A stretch of 21,717 bases of DNA from Thermodesulfobacteriales bacterium. GTDB taxonomy: Bacteria; Desulfobacterota; Thermodesulfobacteria; Thermodesulfobacteriales; Thermodesulfatatoraceae. The notes under the pieces are model-generated. The model was given only the letters and a program-made list of their open reading frames with translations. It was not told where the DNA came from and ran no database searches. Below, in pieces: positions 8,290 to 15,903 of this stretch. The stretch is taken from NCBI GenBank assembly GCA_026985945.1, contig JALSPN010000002.1, forward strand, positions 1-21,717. The letters run 5' to 3'. A program made the position numbers and the translations under genes. Position 1 is the stretch's first letter; the number at the start of each line of letters is the position of its first letter.

Positions 8290-8864
8290 TTACTAAAAGG
8301 GATGCATTTGAGAGGAGAATAGATGGCCCCCTTAGGATGGAGGGTGCTTTTGTAAAGGATGATTTCTGAGACGACGAGTTCGCCTTGCGGAAGGATCTCT
8401 TCTTCTCGGCGACGGTAAATTTCTTTCACCAGGGCCTCTTTTTGGCGGCTAGACTTTACTCTTCCCAGAGTAATGTGGGGTATAAAAGCCCTTTTCTCTT
8501 TCTCAAAACCCAGAAGAGACATTTTTTCTTCGATTATGTTTTGCAGACTGGCAAGTTCCTTAAGGTCTCCGGTAAGCCCTACCCAGACCACCCGGGGGGA
8601 TCTTCCGGAGGGAAAGGTGCCGAGGCCTTTAATCCCCAGACGTAAAGATTTGAGGCCACTTTCTTCCACGGCTTTCTGGGCCATTTGGGTAATTTGTTCG
8701 ATTTTTGATTCCGGGACCTCCCCCAGAAATTTGAGGGTGAGGTGGATCCCCTCGGGCCTCACCCAGCGCACATCTGCCCCCAAACGCGCCAGCTCGTCCT
8801 GAAGACGAGCCAGCGTCTTTTTAACCCCGGCAGGTAAATTGATAGCGAGGAACAAGCGTGCCAT
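8286..8864 (-). CDS. thpR: RNA 2',3'-cyclic phosphodiesterase ThpR (2H family)
   Basis: ThpR (formerly LigT) opens 2',3'-cyclic phosphates on RNA ends and can reversibly ligate tRNA halves in vitro. The 192-residue protein carries both 2H-family catalytic motifs, His-Leu-Thr-Leu at 41-44 and His-Ile-Thr-Leu at 130-133, in the expected surroundings (GIHLTLKFLGEV and FIPHITLGRVKS), with the usual start MARLFLAINLP. The gene overlaps the end of cinA by 44 bp in another frame, implying cotranscription and probably coupled translation; no clear ribosome-binding site stands close to its ATG. The cinA-thpR pair is a frequent neighbourhood in bacteria, often followed by recA, which is absent here. 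Confidence 0.94.
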   Translation of the reverse strand: MARLFLAINLPAGVKKTLARLQDELARLGADVRWVRPEGIHLTLKFLGEVPESKIEQITQMAQKAVEESGLKSLRLGIKGLGTFPSGRSPRVVWVGLTGDLKELASLQNIIEEKMSLLGFEKEKRAFIPHITLGRVKSSRQKEALVKEIYRRREEEILPQGELVVSEIILYKSTLHPKGAIYSPLKCIPFSN

Positions 8865-10095
8865 AGGTCAAATATTGCCTCAGCCAATCTAGTGCCGTTC
8901 CGGCAGCGTAATCCTGGACAAGATGGCGATCCCCCGGAAAGAGGAAACACTGGGCCACCGTGGCCTCCTGACAAGAAAAGCCAATCCAGACGGTGCCAAC
9001 GGGTTTTTCCGGGCTTCCCCCTGTGGGACCGGCGATCCCTGTTACCGAAAGGCCGTAATCGCTCCCGGCAAGTTTTCGCACCCCTTCAGCCATGGCCAGG
9101 GCCACCGGTTCGCTCACGGCCCCGTAAGAAACCAGGACTTCTTCAGGAACTCCCAGAATTTCTTTCTTGGCCTGGTTGGAATAAGTGACCACTCCTCGTT
9201 CAAAGTAGTTAGAACTCCCCGGGACCCTGGTGATGCGAGAAGCTATGAGCCCCCCGGTGCAGGACTCCGCCACCGCCAGGGTTTCTTTTCGTTTTGAAAG
9301 GAGTTTCCCTATTACTGCTTCTAAAAGATCTTCATCATGACCGAAGATAAAGGGCTCAAAAGTTTTCGTAATCTTTTGATCTACCAGTTCGAAGAGTTTA
9401 TCTGCTTCCTCTACAGATGGGGCCCGGATGAGAACGGAAAGGTGAATTTCTGGCAACACGGGATAGTATCCCAGATAAACTCCGCTAAGCTCTTCTTCCA
9501 GGCTTTTGAGTTTCAGGTTGATATCCGCCTCTCGCAGGCCAAAGATCTTATATAATCGCGAACGGATTGAGATTTTAAGGGGTAACTTCTCTTTCAGAAG
9601 GGGTATAACTTTCGTCTTGAGGAGATGCCTGAATTCTTGAGGGACACCGGGAAGACAGAAAAGCAGACTTCTTCCCAAAACCAGATAATAACCCGCCATG
9701 GCCTGAGTGTTGGTAAGGAGGATTGCGCCTTCTGGCAACCGGGCCATCCGAAGCCGCAGGGGATTGTGGGGCAAATTCTGGGCCTTTTCCCGCTCTTTTA
9801 TCCGGTGAACCATTTTTTCGTTGGTAACCAGGCTTTTCCCCAGGGCCTTGGCTACCGCCTCGTTGGTGATGTCATCTGTGGTGGGACCAAGCCCCCCGCT
9901 TAACAGACAAAACGCATAACGAGAGAGGAGATCCCTGAGACGAAGTACAATAAGCTCAAGATCATCGGGGACAGTAAGAATTTCTTGAATTTCATAGCCC
10001 TGAAAAAGGAGCTCTCTCGCCGCCCAGAAACTGGTAGTATTAAAAACTCTCCCTCTTACAAGCTCATTCCCAATGGCAAGAATAGCTCCCTTCAT
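8821..10095 (-). CDS. cinA: CinA family protein (NMN amidohydrolase / ADP-ribose pyrophosphatase)
   Basis: Full-length 424-residue CinA. The N-terminal MoaB/Mog-like domain (about 1-170; GNELVRGRVFNTTSFWAA, SGGLGPTTDDITNEAVA) is linked in the family to ADP-ribose hydrolysis, and the C-terminal PncC-like domain (about 262-410; AVAESCTGGLIASRI, YFERGVVTYSNQAKKEILGV, GIAGPTGG) to deamidation of nicotinamide mononucleotide, recycling pyridine nucleotides. The serine in ESCTGG is the expected catalytic residue. The ATG at 10095 has AAGG eight bases upstream. The last 15 or so residues run into thpR and are poorly conserved in character. It is divergent from the first glycosyltransferase with 131 bp between them. 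Confidence 0.94.
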   Translation of the reverse strand: MKGAILAIGNELVRGRVFNTTSFWAARELLFQGYEIQEILTVPDDLELIVLRLRDLLSRYAFCLLSGGLGPTTDDITNEAVAKALGKSLVTNEKMVHRIKEREKAQNLPHNPLRLRMARLPEGAILLTNTQAMAGYYLVLGRSLLFCLPGVPQEFRHLLKTKVIPLLKEKLPLKISIRSRLYKIFGLREADINLKLKSLEEELSGVYLGYYPVLPEIHLSVLIRAPSVEEADKLFELVDQKITKTFEPFIFGHDEDLLEAVIGKLLSKRKETLAVAESCTGGLIASRITRVPGSSNYFERGVVTYSNQAKKEILGVPEEVLVSYGAVSEPVALAMAEGVRKLAGSDYGLSVTGIAGPTGGSPEKPVGTVWIGFSCQEATVAQCFLFPGDRHLVQDYAAGTALDWLRQYLTYGTLVPRYQFTCRG

Positions 10096-10204
10096 ATTAC
10101 TTGCCTTAGCACAAGCCGAACTGAAACGTCAAATTCTCTGTATTGGTCAGCACTTTTGGCACATGGGCGCATAATAAATCCTAAAAAAAATTTACCTTCG
10201 TGTG

Positions 10205-10210
10205 TATAAT
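10205..10210 (+). promoter_or_regulatory. Consensus -10 box before the LPS-core gene cluster
   Basis: A perfect TATAAT sits 16 bases before the ATG at 10227 in the divergent cinA/glycosyltransferase gap (10096-10226). No good -35 box stands 16-18 bases upstream; only an A-rich run does. Initiation about seven bases downstream would leave a leader of roughly ten bases and cut into the only possible ribosome-binding site (GGGGGT, 10215-10220), so the transcript may be almost leaderless. Confidence 0.5.
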
Positions 10211-10226
10211 CTCCGGGGGTTGAAAA

Positions 10227-11276
10227 ATGAGAATTGCCATAATTCGCCAAAGAGTTGGTTGGGGGCTGGGAGGGGCGGAAAATTACGTGGCCTCTTGCGT
10301 AAAGGAGCTCCTGCGAGAGGGCCATGAGATAACGGTAATGGCGGATACCTGTTCCCTTCCGGGGGTGAATTTTGTAAGGGTGCCTCTCCTGGGGCGGGGT
10401 AGTGTGGCCAAAAATCTTTCTTTTTTTCTTCTGGTGCGGCGCCTTTTAAAGAAGCTGCGATTTGATCTCGTTTATACCTGCGCCCGCACCGCGCCTTCTG
10501 ATTTTCTGCGGGTGTCAGATCCCCTGCATGCCGCCTGGATTCGGCTGGGTTACCGCTTTGGAAGCCCAAAACTTCGAGCCTTGCGGTTGAGACATCGCAC
10601 TCTCCTCTGGCTTGAAAAAAAGAGTCTTCAAGGAGTTCGTAAAGGTATCATCGCAAATTCGCACCTGGTAAAGGAACAGTTACGATCTTTTTACGGAATT
10701 AATAAAAATTTTATCCATACCATTTACAACGGGGTGGATTTTGCACGCTTTAATTTGGAGAGGCGCAAAAGGAGAAAACTCCTTCGCAAGGAATATGGCC
10801 TTTCAGGGAAGAAAGTCCTTCTTTTTGTGGGCTCGGACTGGTGGCGTAAGGGGCTTGATCTGGCCCAAAAAGTGCTCTCCAAGCTCACTGAAGACCACTT
10901 CCTTCTGGTTGCCGGAGGACTTGCGCGTCGTTCACGCCAGAGAACTCGCTATCTTGGAAGAATCCGTAATATAGAAGACTTTTACGTTTCCGGTGATCTT
11001 CTCCTTTTACCTACGAGATATGATCCCTTTGCCAACGTGGTGCTCGAAGCCCTGGCCTGTGGCATGCCGGTGGTTACTTCTCCTCTTAACGGAGCAGCAG
11101 AAATTATAGAACCTGGGAAGACAGGTTTTGTGGTAGAAAACACTCCAGAGGCCATCTTGAGAGGGGTCTCAGGGCTTTTGGCTTCTCTTCCGCGGCCGGA
11201 AATTTGTCATCGTTCGGTAATCCACCTCACCTGGGAAAACCATGTCAAAAAATTTCTTTCCCTGAAGAATTTATAA
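10227..11276 (+). CDS. Glycosyltransferase family 4, WaaG-like (LPS core)
   Basis: A 349-residue GT-B-fold retaining glycosyltransferase. The N-terminal acceptor domain begins MRIAIIRQRVGWGLGGAENY; the C-terminal domain (from about 195) has the nucleotide-sugar signature YDPFANVVLEALACGMPVVTS at 265-284, the E-x7-E-like element of GT4 enzymes. The glycine pair near residue 15 and the VSDPLHAAWIRLGYR segment resemble WaaG-type LPS core glucosyltransferases. It starts a plus-strand run of four genes with almost no spacing; the next ATG follows its stop after a single base. The sugar and acceptor cannot be read from sequence, so I give no symbol. Confidence 0.8.
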   Translation: MRIAIIRQRVGWGLGGAENYVASCVKELLREGHEITVMADTCSLPGVNFVRVPLLGRGSVAKNLSFFLLVRRLLKKLRFDLVYTCARTAPSDFLRVSDPLHAAWIRLGYRFGSPKLRALRLRHRTLLWLEKKSLQGVRKGIIANSHLVKEQLRSFYGINKNFIHTIYNGVDFARFNLERRKRRKLLRKEYGLSGKKVLLFVGSDWWRKGLDLAQKVLSKLTEDHFLLVAGGLARRSRQRTRYLGRIRNIEDFYVSGDLLLLPTRYDPFANVVLEALACGMPVVTSPLNGAAEIIEPGKTGFVVENTPEAILRGVSGLLASLPRPEICHRSVIHLTWENHVKKFLSLKNL

Positions 11277-11277
11277 C

Positions 11278-12357
11278 ATGAGGATAAGAAGATATTTCTG
11301 GCGCTTTCTGGCACATCTTAAGAAACACCATAGTCAAACTCCCTTGCCCCTTAAGTATTTCAATCCCCAGGCCGTAAAACGCATCCTGGTGGTTTCCTGT
11401 ACTGCCCTTGGCGATACCCTTCTTTCAACCCCTGCTATCAAGGCCGTTCGAAAGCTCTTTCCAGCAGCCCATATTTCCTGGCTTATCAAACCACAGTTTT
11501 TTCCACTTTTTCAAACTAATCCCCACGTGAACGATTTTTTGTTTTATCCGGGAAGATTCAGAAAACTTTTTTCCCTTTGGCCAGAATTCAAAAAAATTGA
11601 CCTTTTTTTGTCCTTTCATGACAGCGATGAGGGCCCAGAAATTCTAGCCTTTTTGGCTGAGATTCCTTTCGTTTTGAGGGTAGGCCTGAAAGATGAAAGA
11701 TATATTCCTTTTCTTTCGACAAGGGTGCCGTATCGAAAGAAGGTCCATACCATCGAACAACGTCTTGACGTTTTGAGGACTTTGCTCCGCTCTTCAGAGA
11801 AAAATTTCGATACACGCCTTGTCCTCCCTGTGAGGGAAGATTCTCTTCTTTTTGCTCGCAGACTTTTGGGGAAAGGCGGCCTCCGTATAGGTTTCCAGTG
11901 CAAGGCCAGCAATCCTTATTGTGAATGGCCTCTCAAAAATTTTGCTACCCTGGCCAGAGAGCTTCTTTCGCGATTCCCGCAGAGTTCGATCTTTCTTCTG
12001 GGGGCCAAAAAAGATCGGAAAGCCTTATCTCTTTTAGAGGCCCCGCGGGTGATCAATCTCGCCGGAAAAATCCCTGTAAAACACCTGGGAGGGGTTATCA
12101 GGGAACTTGATCTCCTGGTCACCATAGATACCGGCCCCATGCACGTGGCCTTTGCGGTAGGTACTCCCACAGTGTGTCTTTTTGTGCCAAGTGAGGTTGT
12201 GCACACGGGGCCTTACCAGGATCTTTCTCTTCACCGTGTAATCCGGAAGGAGCGGCCCTGTAGCCCCTGCAAGAGGAAATATTGTAAAAGGCCCTGGTGT
12301 ATGGAACTGATTTCCGTAGAAGAGGTCTTTTCTGCCTGTGAGGAGGCCCTGTCTTGA
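11278..12357 (+). CDS. Glycosyltransferase family 9 (heptosyltransferase-like)
   Basis: A 359-residue ADP-heptose:LPS heptosyltransferase-type protein. The N-terminal domain starts after a basic leader of about 34 residues: KRILVVSCTALGDTLLSTPAIKAVRKLFP, in which the Gly-Asp of the GT9 acceptor site is kept. The C-terminal domain has IDTGPMHVAFAVGTPTVCLF and then a cysteine-rich tail, CSPCKRKYCKRPWC at about 328-341, as in the WaaC/WaaF/WaaQ group. It presumably adds a heptose or similar sugar to the inner core. Its stop overlaps the TTG start of the next gene. Distinguishing heptosyltransferase I, II or III would need a tree. Confidence 0.87.
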   Translation: MRIRRYFWRFLAHLKKHHSQTPLPLKYFNPQAVKRILVVSCTALGDTLLSTPAIKAVRKLFPAAHISWLIKPQFFPLFQTNPHVNDFLFYPGRFRKLFSLWPEFKKIDLFLSFHDSDEGPEILAFLAEIPFVLRVGLKDERYIPFLSTRVPYRKKVHTIEQRLDVLRTLLRSSEKNFDTRLVLPVREDSLLFARRLLGKGGLRIGFQCKASNPYCEWPLKNFATLARELLSRFPQSSIFLLGAKKDRKALSLLEAPRVINLAGKIPVKHLGGVIRELDLLVTIDTGPMHVAFAVGTPTVCLFVPSEVVHTGPYQDLSLHRVIRKERPCSPCKRKYCKRPWCMELISVEEVFSACEEALS

Positions 12358-13415
12358 GGGTGGGATATTTTTTTCCTGAGGAACTTCCCATGAGGGCAGC
12401 AAGAGGGATCCAGGTGGTCAATACCGTCTGGGCCCTTGCGGAGTGTGCAGAAGTTTTTTTTGTTCCTGCAGCTTTTTCTCCGAAAAGCAAAGATTTTTAC
12501 GATCTCAAAGGCAAAGGGCCCCGGATTTTTCCTGTCTCGCGCCACCTGGGCCCTTTTAAGTCCCAATTCCTCTTTGTTTTGAAGATTTTACCCCTGGCCA
12601 GAAAGATGACTGTTCTTTTTACCAGACACTTAAAGACGGCCTGGTGGCTCCTCAAATTCCGCCCTCTTCATGAAAGGCCCGTAGTCTATGAAGTTCATGA
12701 AATTTTTAAAGAGAAAAATAAAGGTCTCGCCGGGCTTGAGACCTTTGTTTTACAGAAGGCAAACGGTCTCATCACCGTGAGCAAAGGACTTGAGAAAGAA
12801 ATTTCGGCCCAGTTCAAGGTTTTACGAATAGTTTCCATTCCCAATGGTACCAGGGCTGGCAGGCCTTTTAATCCGGACAAATTGTTGGGCACAATTGATA
12901 AAGTCTTTTATGTAGGCTCTTCTCGTTATTTCTGGAAAGGGACTTCCCTTCTCTCTCAAGTGGCCGGGTTATTACCACCCGAAATAAAGCTGGTAATAGT
13001 AGGAAACGGCAGCCCCAAAAATCTTGACTCCAAAGTCGAGCTTTTGGGTTTTCATCCCCCGGCCCGGACTTATCAAATCCTTGAGAAGGCTGCTCTTACG
13101 GTTTTGCCTAATTCCAGAAAGAATCGTCAGAGTCGTTTTTACACCTGTCCTTTAAAGCTTCTGGATTATATGGCTTCTGGCTGTGCCATTGTGGCTTCAG
13201 ATCTTCCAAGTATTCGTGAAATAGTATCCCCTGAGGAGGCTCTACTTGTTTCTCCTGATGATGCTCCAGCTCTGGCTGAAGGGATTAAGAGACTCCTTGT
13301 GGACCAGAAGCTCAGACTTTCTCTGGGACGAGCTGCTTATGAGAAGGCCAAAGAGTTTAGCTGGGAAAAGCGGGCCACAAAGTTGAAAAGATTTCTGCAA
13401 GAGGTGGCCCATTGA
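12354..13415 (+). CDS. Glycosyltransferase family 4 (LPS core locus)
   Basis: A 353-residue protein with a GT-B layout: an N-terminal domain beginning MRVGYFFPEELPMRAARGIQ, a linker near VSKGLEKEIS (about 141-150), and a C-terminal domain with VFYVGSSRYFWKGTSLL and the nucleotide-sugar site CPLKLLDYMASGCAIVASDLP followed by IREIVSPEEALLVSPDD. That second motif has the pattern of GT4 enzymes, with Lys-Leu-Leu-Asp-Tyr in place of the first Glu, a common variation. The start is TTG at 12354, overlapping the upstream stop (TTGA); GTG at 12360 is an alternative. Specific substrate unknown; the setting points to LPS core or a related surface glycan. Confidence 0.78.
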   Translation: MRVGYFFPEELPMRAARGIQVVNTVWALAECAEVFFVPAAFSPKSKDFYDLKGKGPRIFPVSRHLGPFKSQFLFVLKILPLARKMTVLFTRHLKTAWWLLKFRPLHERPVVYEVHEIFKEKNKGLAGLETFVLQKANGLITVSKGLEKEISAQFKVLRIVSIPNGTRAGRPFNPDKLLGTIDKVFYVGSSRYFWKGTSLLSQVAGLLPPEIKLVIVGNGSPKNLDSKVELLGFHPPARTYQILEKAALTVLPNSRKNRQSRFYTCPLKLLDYMASGCAIVASDLPSIREIVSPEEALLVSPDDAPALAEGIKRLLVDQKLRLSLGRAAYEKAKEFSWEKRATKLKRFLQEVAH

Positions 13416-14812
13416 AGTGGCAAATCTTTGATCCTGCTTTTGCCCCTGAGAGGCTATCCTGGGGGAAGGGGGTCCTTCTTAAGGATCGGCCCCACCGCAA
13501 GGTGTGGCTTTTCCCAGATTTTGTGATCAAGGCCTTTCGGAAAAAATTTTTCCAACCGGATCCGGCCCAAAAAGAGCTTTCCCTTGGCCTGAAATTAGAA
13601 GGCCTCTCTCCCAAAGTTTTAGCCTATGGGCGTAAAGGGCGCTGGCGCTACATCGTAACAGCCCGTATCAAAGGCCCTAATCTGAGAGAATTCTTCCAGA
13701 AGGAATATCACTTTCTCTCCTCAAGAGAAAAGAAGATTTTTTGGATCCAATTTTCAAAATTTTTAAAAGAGATTCTGGCACGAGGAATTTTTCAGCCAGA
13801 CTTCCATCTCCGAAACGTCCTTCTGGAATCCTCAAGTTTAAAATTTTATCTTCTCGATCTTCATCGCACCTGTTTAAGGGTTTATAACCGGAAATCCTTG
13901 CTCGAGCAGCTAGCCTATATTCTGCCTCCCTTTTTAGAAGTTCTTTCCTGGTGGGAAATAGGAAGAGCGGTTTCAATCCTGGCAGAATTTTTCCCCCTTC
14001 TTAAAGAGCGGTCATTCCGACAAGAGATTCAAAAAAGGGCCTATAGTTTGATGAAAAGACATTTCTCAAAGAGAGAAATGAGGCTTGAAAAGAAAAAGCC
14101 CTCTTTCTTACGGGATATTTCCCCTGCGCTGGTTCTCAAGGAAATGAAAATTGTCAAAAATTCCAGGGTCACCAAGACCGGTTATTTCCCGAAGGATAAT
14201 CCCAAATTTTGGATTAAAGCTTACACGAAGAGGTTTAAATTTCTGGGGGGTAGCCGATTGGAAAGATCCTTTTGGGGGGCTTATAAACTTGAAAATAGGG
14301 GGCTAAAAACTATTATTCCCCTCGATTACAGACGAGAAAGATATGAGGACTTTGAGGGATTTATTATTTATCCTTATTTTTCGCAGGCCAGGATTTCCTG
14401 GTCTCCTCGATGGAACAATCTTTCTTCGGCAGAAAAAAAGGTTTTGCTTCGCAAACTGGTTCGTTTTGTCTGGGAGATGCACGAACGGGGAGTGTTACAT
14501 GGAGACGCCAAGATCACCAATTTCTGGCTTCAGAATGAAGAAATAGGCATATTTGATCTGGATGCGGTCAAGTTTTTTAAGACTTTACCTCCCAAAAAGG
14601 AAAGGCTTAAAGATCTAGCTACTCTGGCTTTTTCTCTTATCTGGTTTGAGCTTAAGGCCAAGGAGAGTCTTTCCCGGGAGATTTTTCAATTTTACGCCTT
14701 TTTGGCCGGTGATTTAGAAGAAAAAGATTTTTTAAGGTTTAAAGGTTTGGTTGAAAAACGCCTTCAGAAGCGTTTGGCCAAGAGGCCGTTTTCGCCTAAA
14801 AGGGAGCAATAA
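13412..14812 (+). CDS. Tandem double LPS-kinase-like protein (WaaP/KdkA/InaA type)
   Basis: A 466-residue protein made of two protein-kinase-like domains of the kind that phosphorylates sugars of LPS inner core (WaaP on heptose, KdkA on Kdo). Domain 1 (about 1-225) has Lys40 (FVIKAF), a catalytic-loop motif GIFQPDFHLRNVLL (Asp130, Asn135) and LLDLHR (Asp149). Domain 2 (about 240-466) repeats this: Lys269 (FWIKAY), GVLHGDAKITNFWL (Asp365, Asn370), FDLDAV (Asp382). The stretch before each catalytic loop is also shared (LSSREKK at 102-108, LSSAEKK at 337-343). Both therefore look catalytically equipped. Family members are normally single-domain and about 230-270 residues. The TTG start overlaps the previous stop; the 3' end overlaps the convergent glycosyltransferase by 49 bp. 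Targets are unknown. Confidence 0.75.
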   Translation: MKWQIFDPAFAPERLSWGKGVLLKDRPHRKVWLFPDFVIKAFRKKFFQPDPAQKELSLGLKLEGLSPKVLAYGRKGRWRYIVTARIKGPNLREFFQKEYHFLSSREKKIFWIQFSKFLKEILARGIFQPDFHLRNVLLESSSLKFYLLDLHRTCLRVYNRKSLLEQLAYILPPFLEVLSWWEIGRAVSILAEFFPLLKERSFRQEIQKRAYSLMKRHFSKREMRLEKKKPSFLRDISPALVLKEMKIVKNSRVTKTGYFPKDNPKFWIKAYTKRFKFLGGSRLERSFWGAYKLENRGLKTIIPLDYRRERYEDFEGFIIYPYFSQARISWSPRWNNLSSAEKKVLLRKLVRFVWEMHERGVLHGDAKITNFWLQNEEIGIFDLDAVKFFKTLPPKKERLKDLATLAFSLIWFELKAKESLSREIFQFYAFLAGDLEEKDFLRFKGLVEKRLQKRLAKRPFSPKREQ

Positions 14813-15903
14813 AGTTCTACATTTCGCTGAACCATATTTTCCCGCGTGAACTCTTCCTCCAGGCGCAAGCGTGCCTCTTCTCCCAGCCGTTTACGCTCTT
14901 TTTCAGGGAGAGAGTAGAGTTCAAGCAAGGCCTTAGCCAGGGCTTCTCTATCGCCTCTGGCTACCAACCGTCCGAAACAGCGGGGCGTATCAAAGATGTC
15001 TTCTATCCCCTCGGCATCAGTGGCAATGATGGGAAGTCTAGCCGCCATGGCCTCAAGCACAGCGGCAGGCATACCTTCTCTAAAGGTGGGATGGACAAAG
15101 ACATCAAAGGCCTTGAGGACTTGTGGCACTTTTTCTGGAGCCAGACGACCCAAAAAAATTACCCGCTTGTTAAAACCAAGTTGTAAGACTTTAGAACGCA
15201 AAAAAGCTTCACGAGGACCATCCCCCACCAGGACCAGGAAAGCTTTGGGCATATGGGGTAAAACTCTAGAAAAGGCCTCAAGAAGGCCTTCGTGATCTTT
15301 GGCCTTTCGCAGCCGGGCTACCATCCCAAAAAGAAAACCCTCTGGCAAAGAAAAGATCCTTCGGGCTTCTTTTTGAGAGATCGGGGCGTCATAGTCTCCA
15401 GGATTGATCCCGTTTGGGATAATTATCACCTTCTTACGCGGAAACCCCGACCTTCTGACAAAATCTTCTGCCACCCCTCGGCTTACCGCCACTACGCGGG
15501 TGATTTGCTTTTCCACAAAACGCAGGGCCAGGCGTCGAGAACGGGTCCTTACCAAACGAGAGAGGCGGATAGTGTAAATAAGGGGTATTTTGAGACGGAG
15601 AAGTCTTAAGGCCAAAGCGGTATAAACCAAAGGACGATGCCGTTGGACATGGACGATAAAAGGTTTTTTATGTCGGAGCAAACTTGCCAGCTTTATCACG
15701 GGCCAAGGGTTGAAAATTTTATAACTCTTGGCGGAAAGATCCAAATAAAAAACGCGAAATCCCTCGTTTCCAAGAAAAGAGGCCTTTTGACCACAAAAAT
15801 AGACCACTAAAGGGTCAAAGCCTGCTTTTTTAAGACCTTCCAGGAGATAGAAATGAAAGTGTTTATCACGGCCAGGATCGTCAAGGAGAAAAAAGGTCTT
15901 TAT
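14764..15903 (-). CDS. Glycosyltransferase family 4 (possible AUA start)
   Basis: A GT4 enzyme with clear signatures: VVAVSRGVAEDFVRRSG, IIPNGINPGDYD, GMVARLRKAKDHEGLLEAF, LVLVGDGPREAFL, and FREGMPAAVLEAMAARLPIIATD (the E-x7-E element). The first conventional start, GTG at 15807, gives 347 residues but removes the first strand and helix of the GT-B fold. The frame is open upstream and encodes a convincing N-terminus (KTFFLLDDPGRDKHFHFYLL). The only codon that could start it just after the previous gene is ATA at 15903-15901, overlapping that gene's TAA, giving 379 residues. Within the extension only CTG is near-cognate. It may be a rare AUA start or a mutated ATG. It follows the ligase gene directly and probably acts in the same glycan pathway. 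Confidence 0.8.
   Translation of the reverse strand: MKTFFLLDDPGRDKHFHFYLLEGLKKAGFDPLVVYFCGQKASFLGNEGFRVFYLDLSAKSYKIFNPWPVIKLASLLRHKKPFIVHVQRHRPLVYTALALRLLRLKIPLIYTIRLSRLVRTRSRRLALRFVEKQITRVVAVSRGVAEDFVRRSGFPRKKVIIIPNGINPGDYDAPISQKEARRIFSLPEGFLFGMVARLRKAKDHEGLLEAFSRVLPHMPKAFLVLVGDGPREAFLRSKVLQLGFNKRVIFLGRLAPEKVPQVLKAFDVFVHPTFREGMPAAVLEAMAARLPIIATDAEGIEDIFDTPRCFGRLVARGDREALAKALLELYSLPEKERKRLGEEARLRLEEEFTRENMVQRNVELYCSLLGENGLLAKRF

Noticed and set aside
10092..10325. 77-codon minus frame ending in an ATGA overlap with the cinA start
   Set aside because: The overlap is suggestive of coupling, but the frame covers the divergent promoter gap and the start of a real glycosyltransferase and shows no domain.
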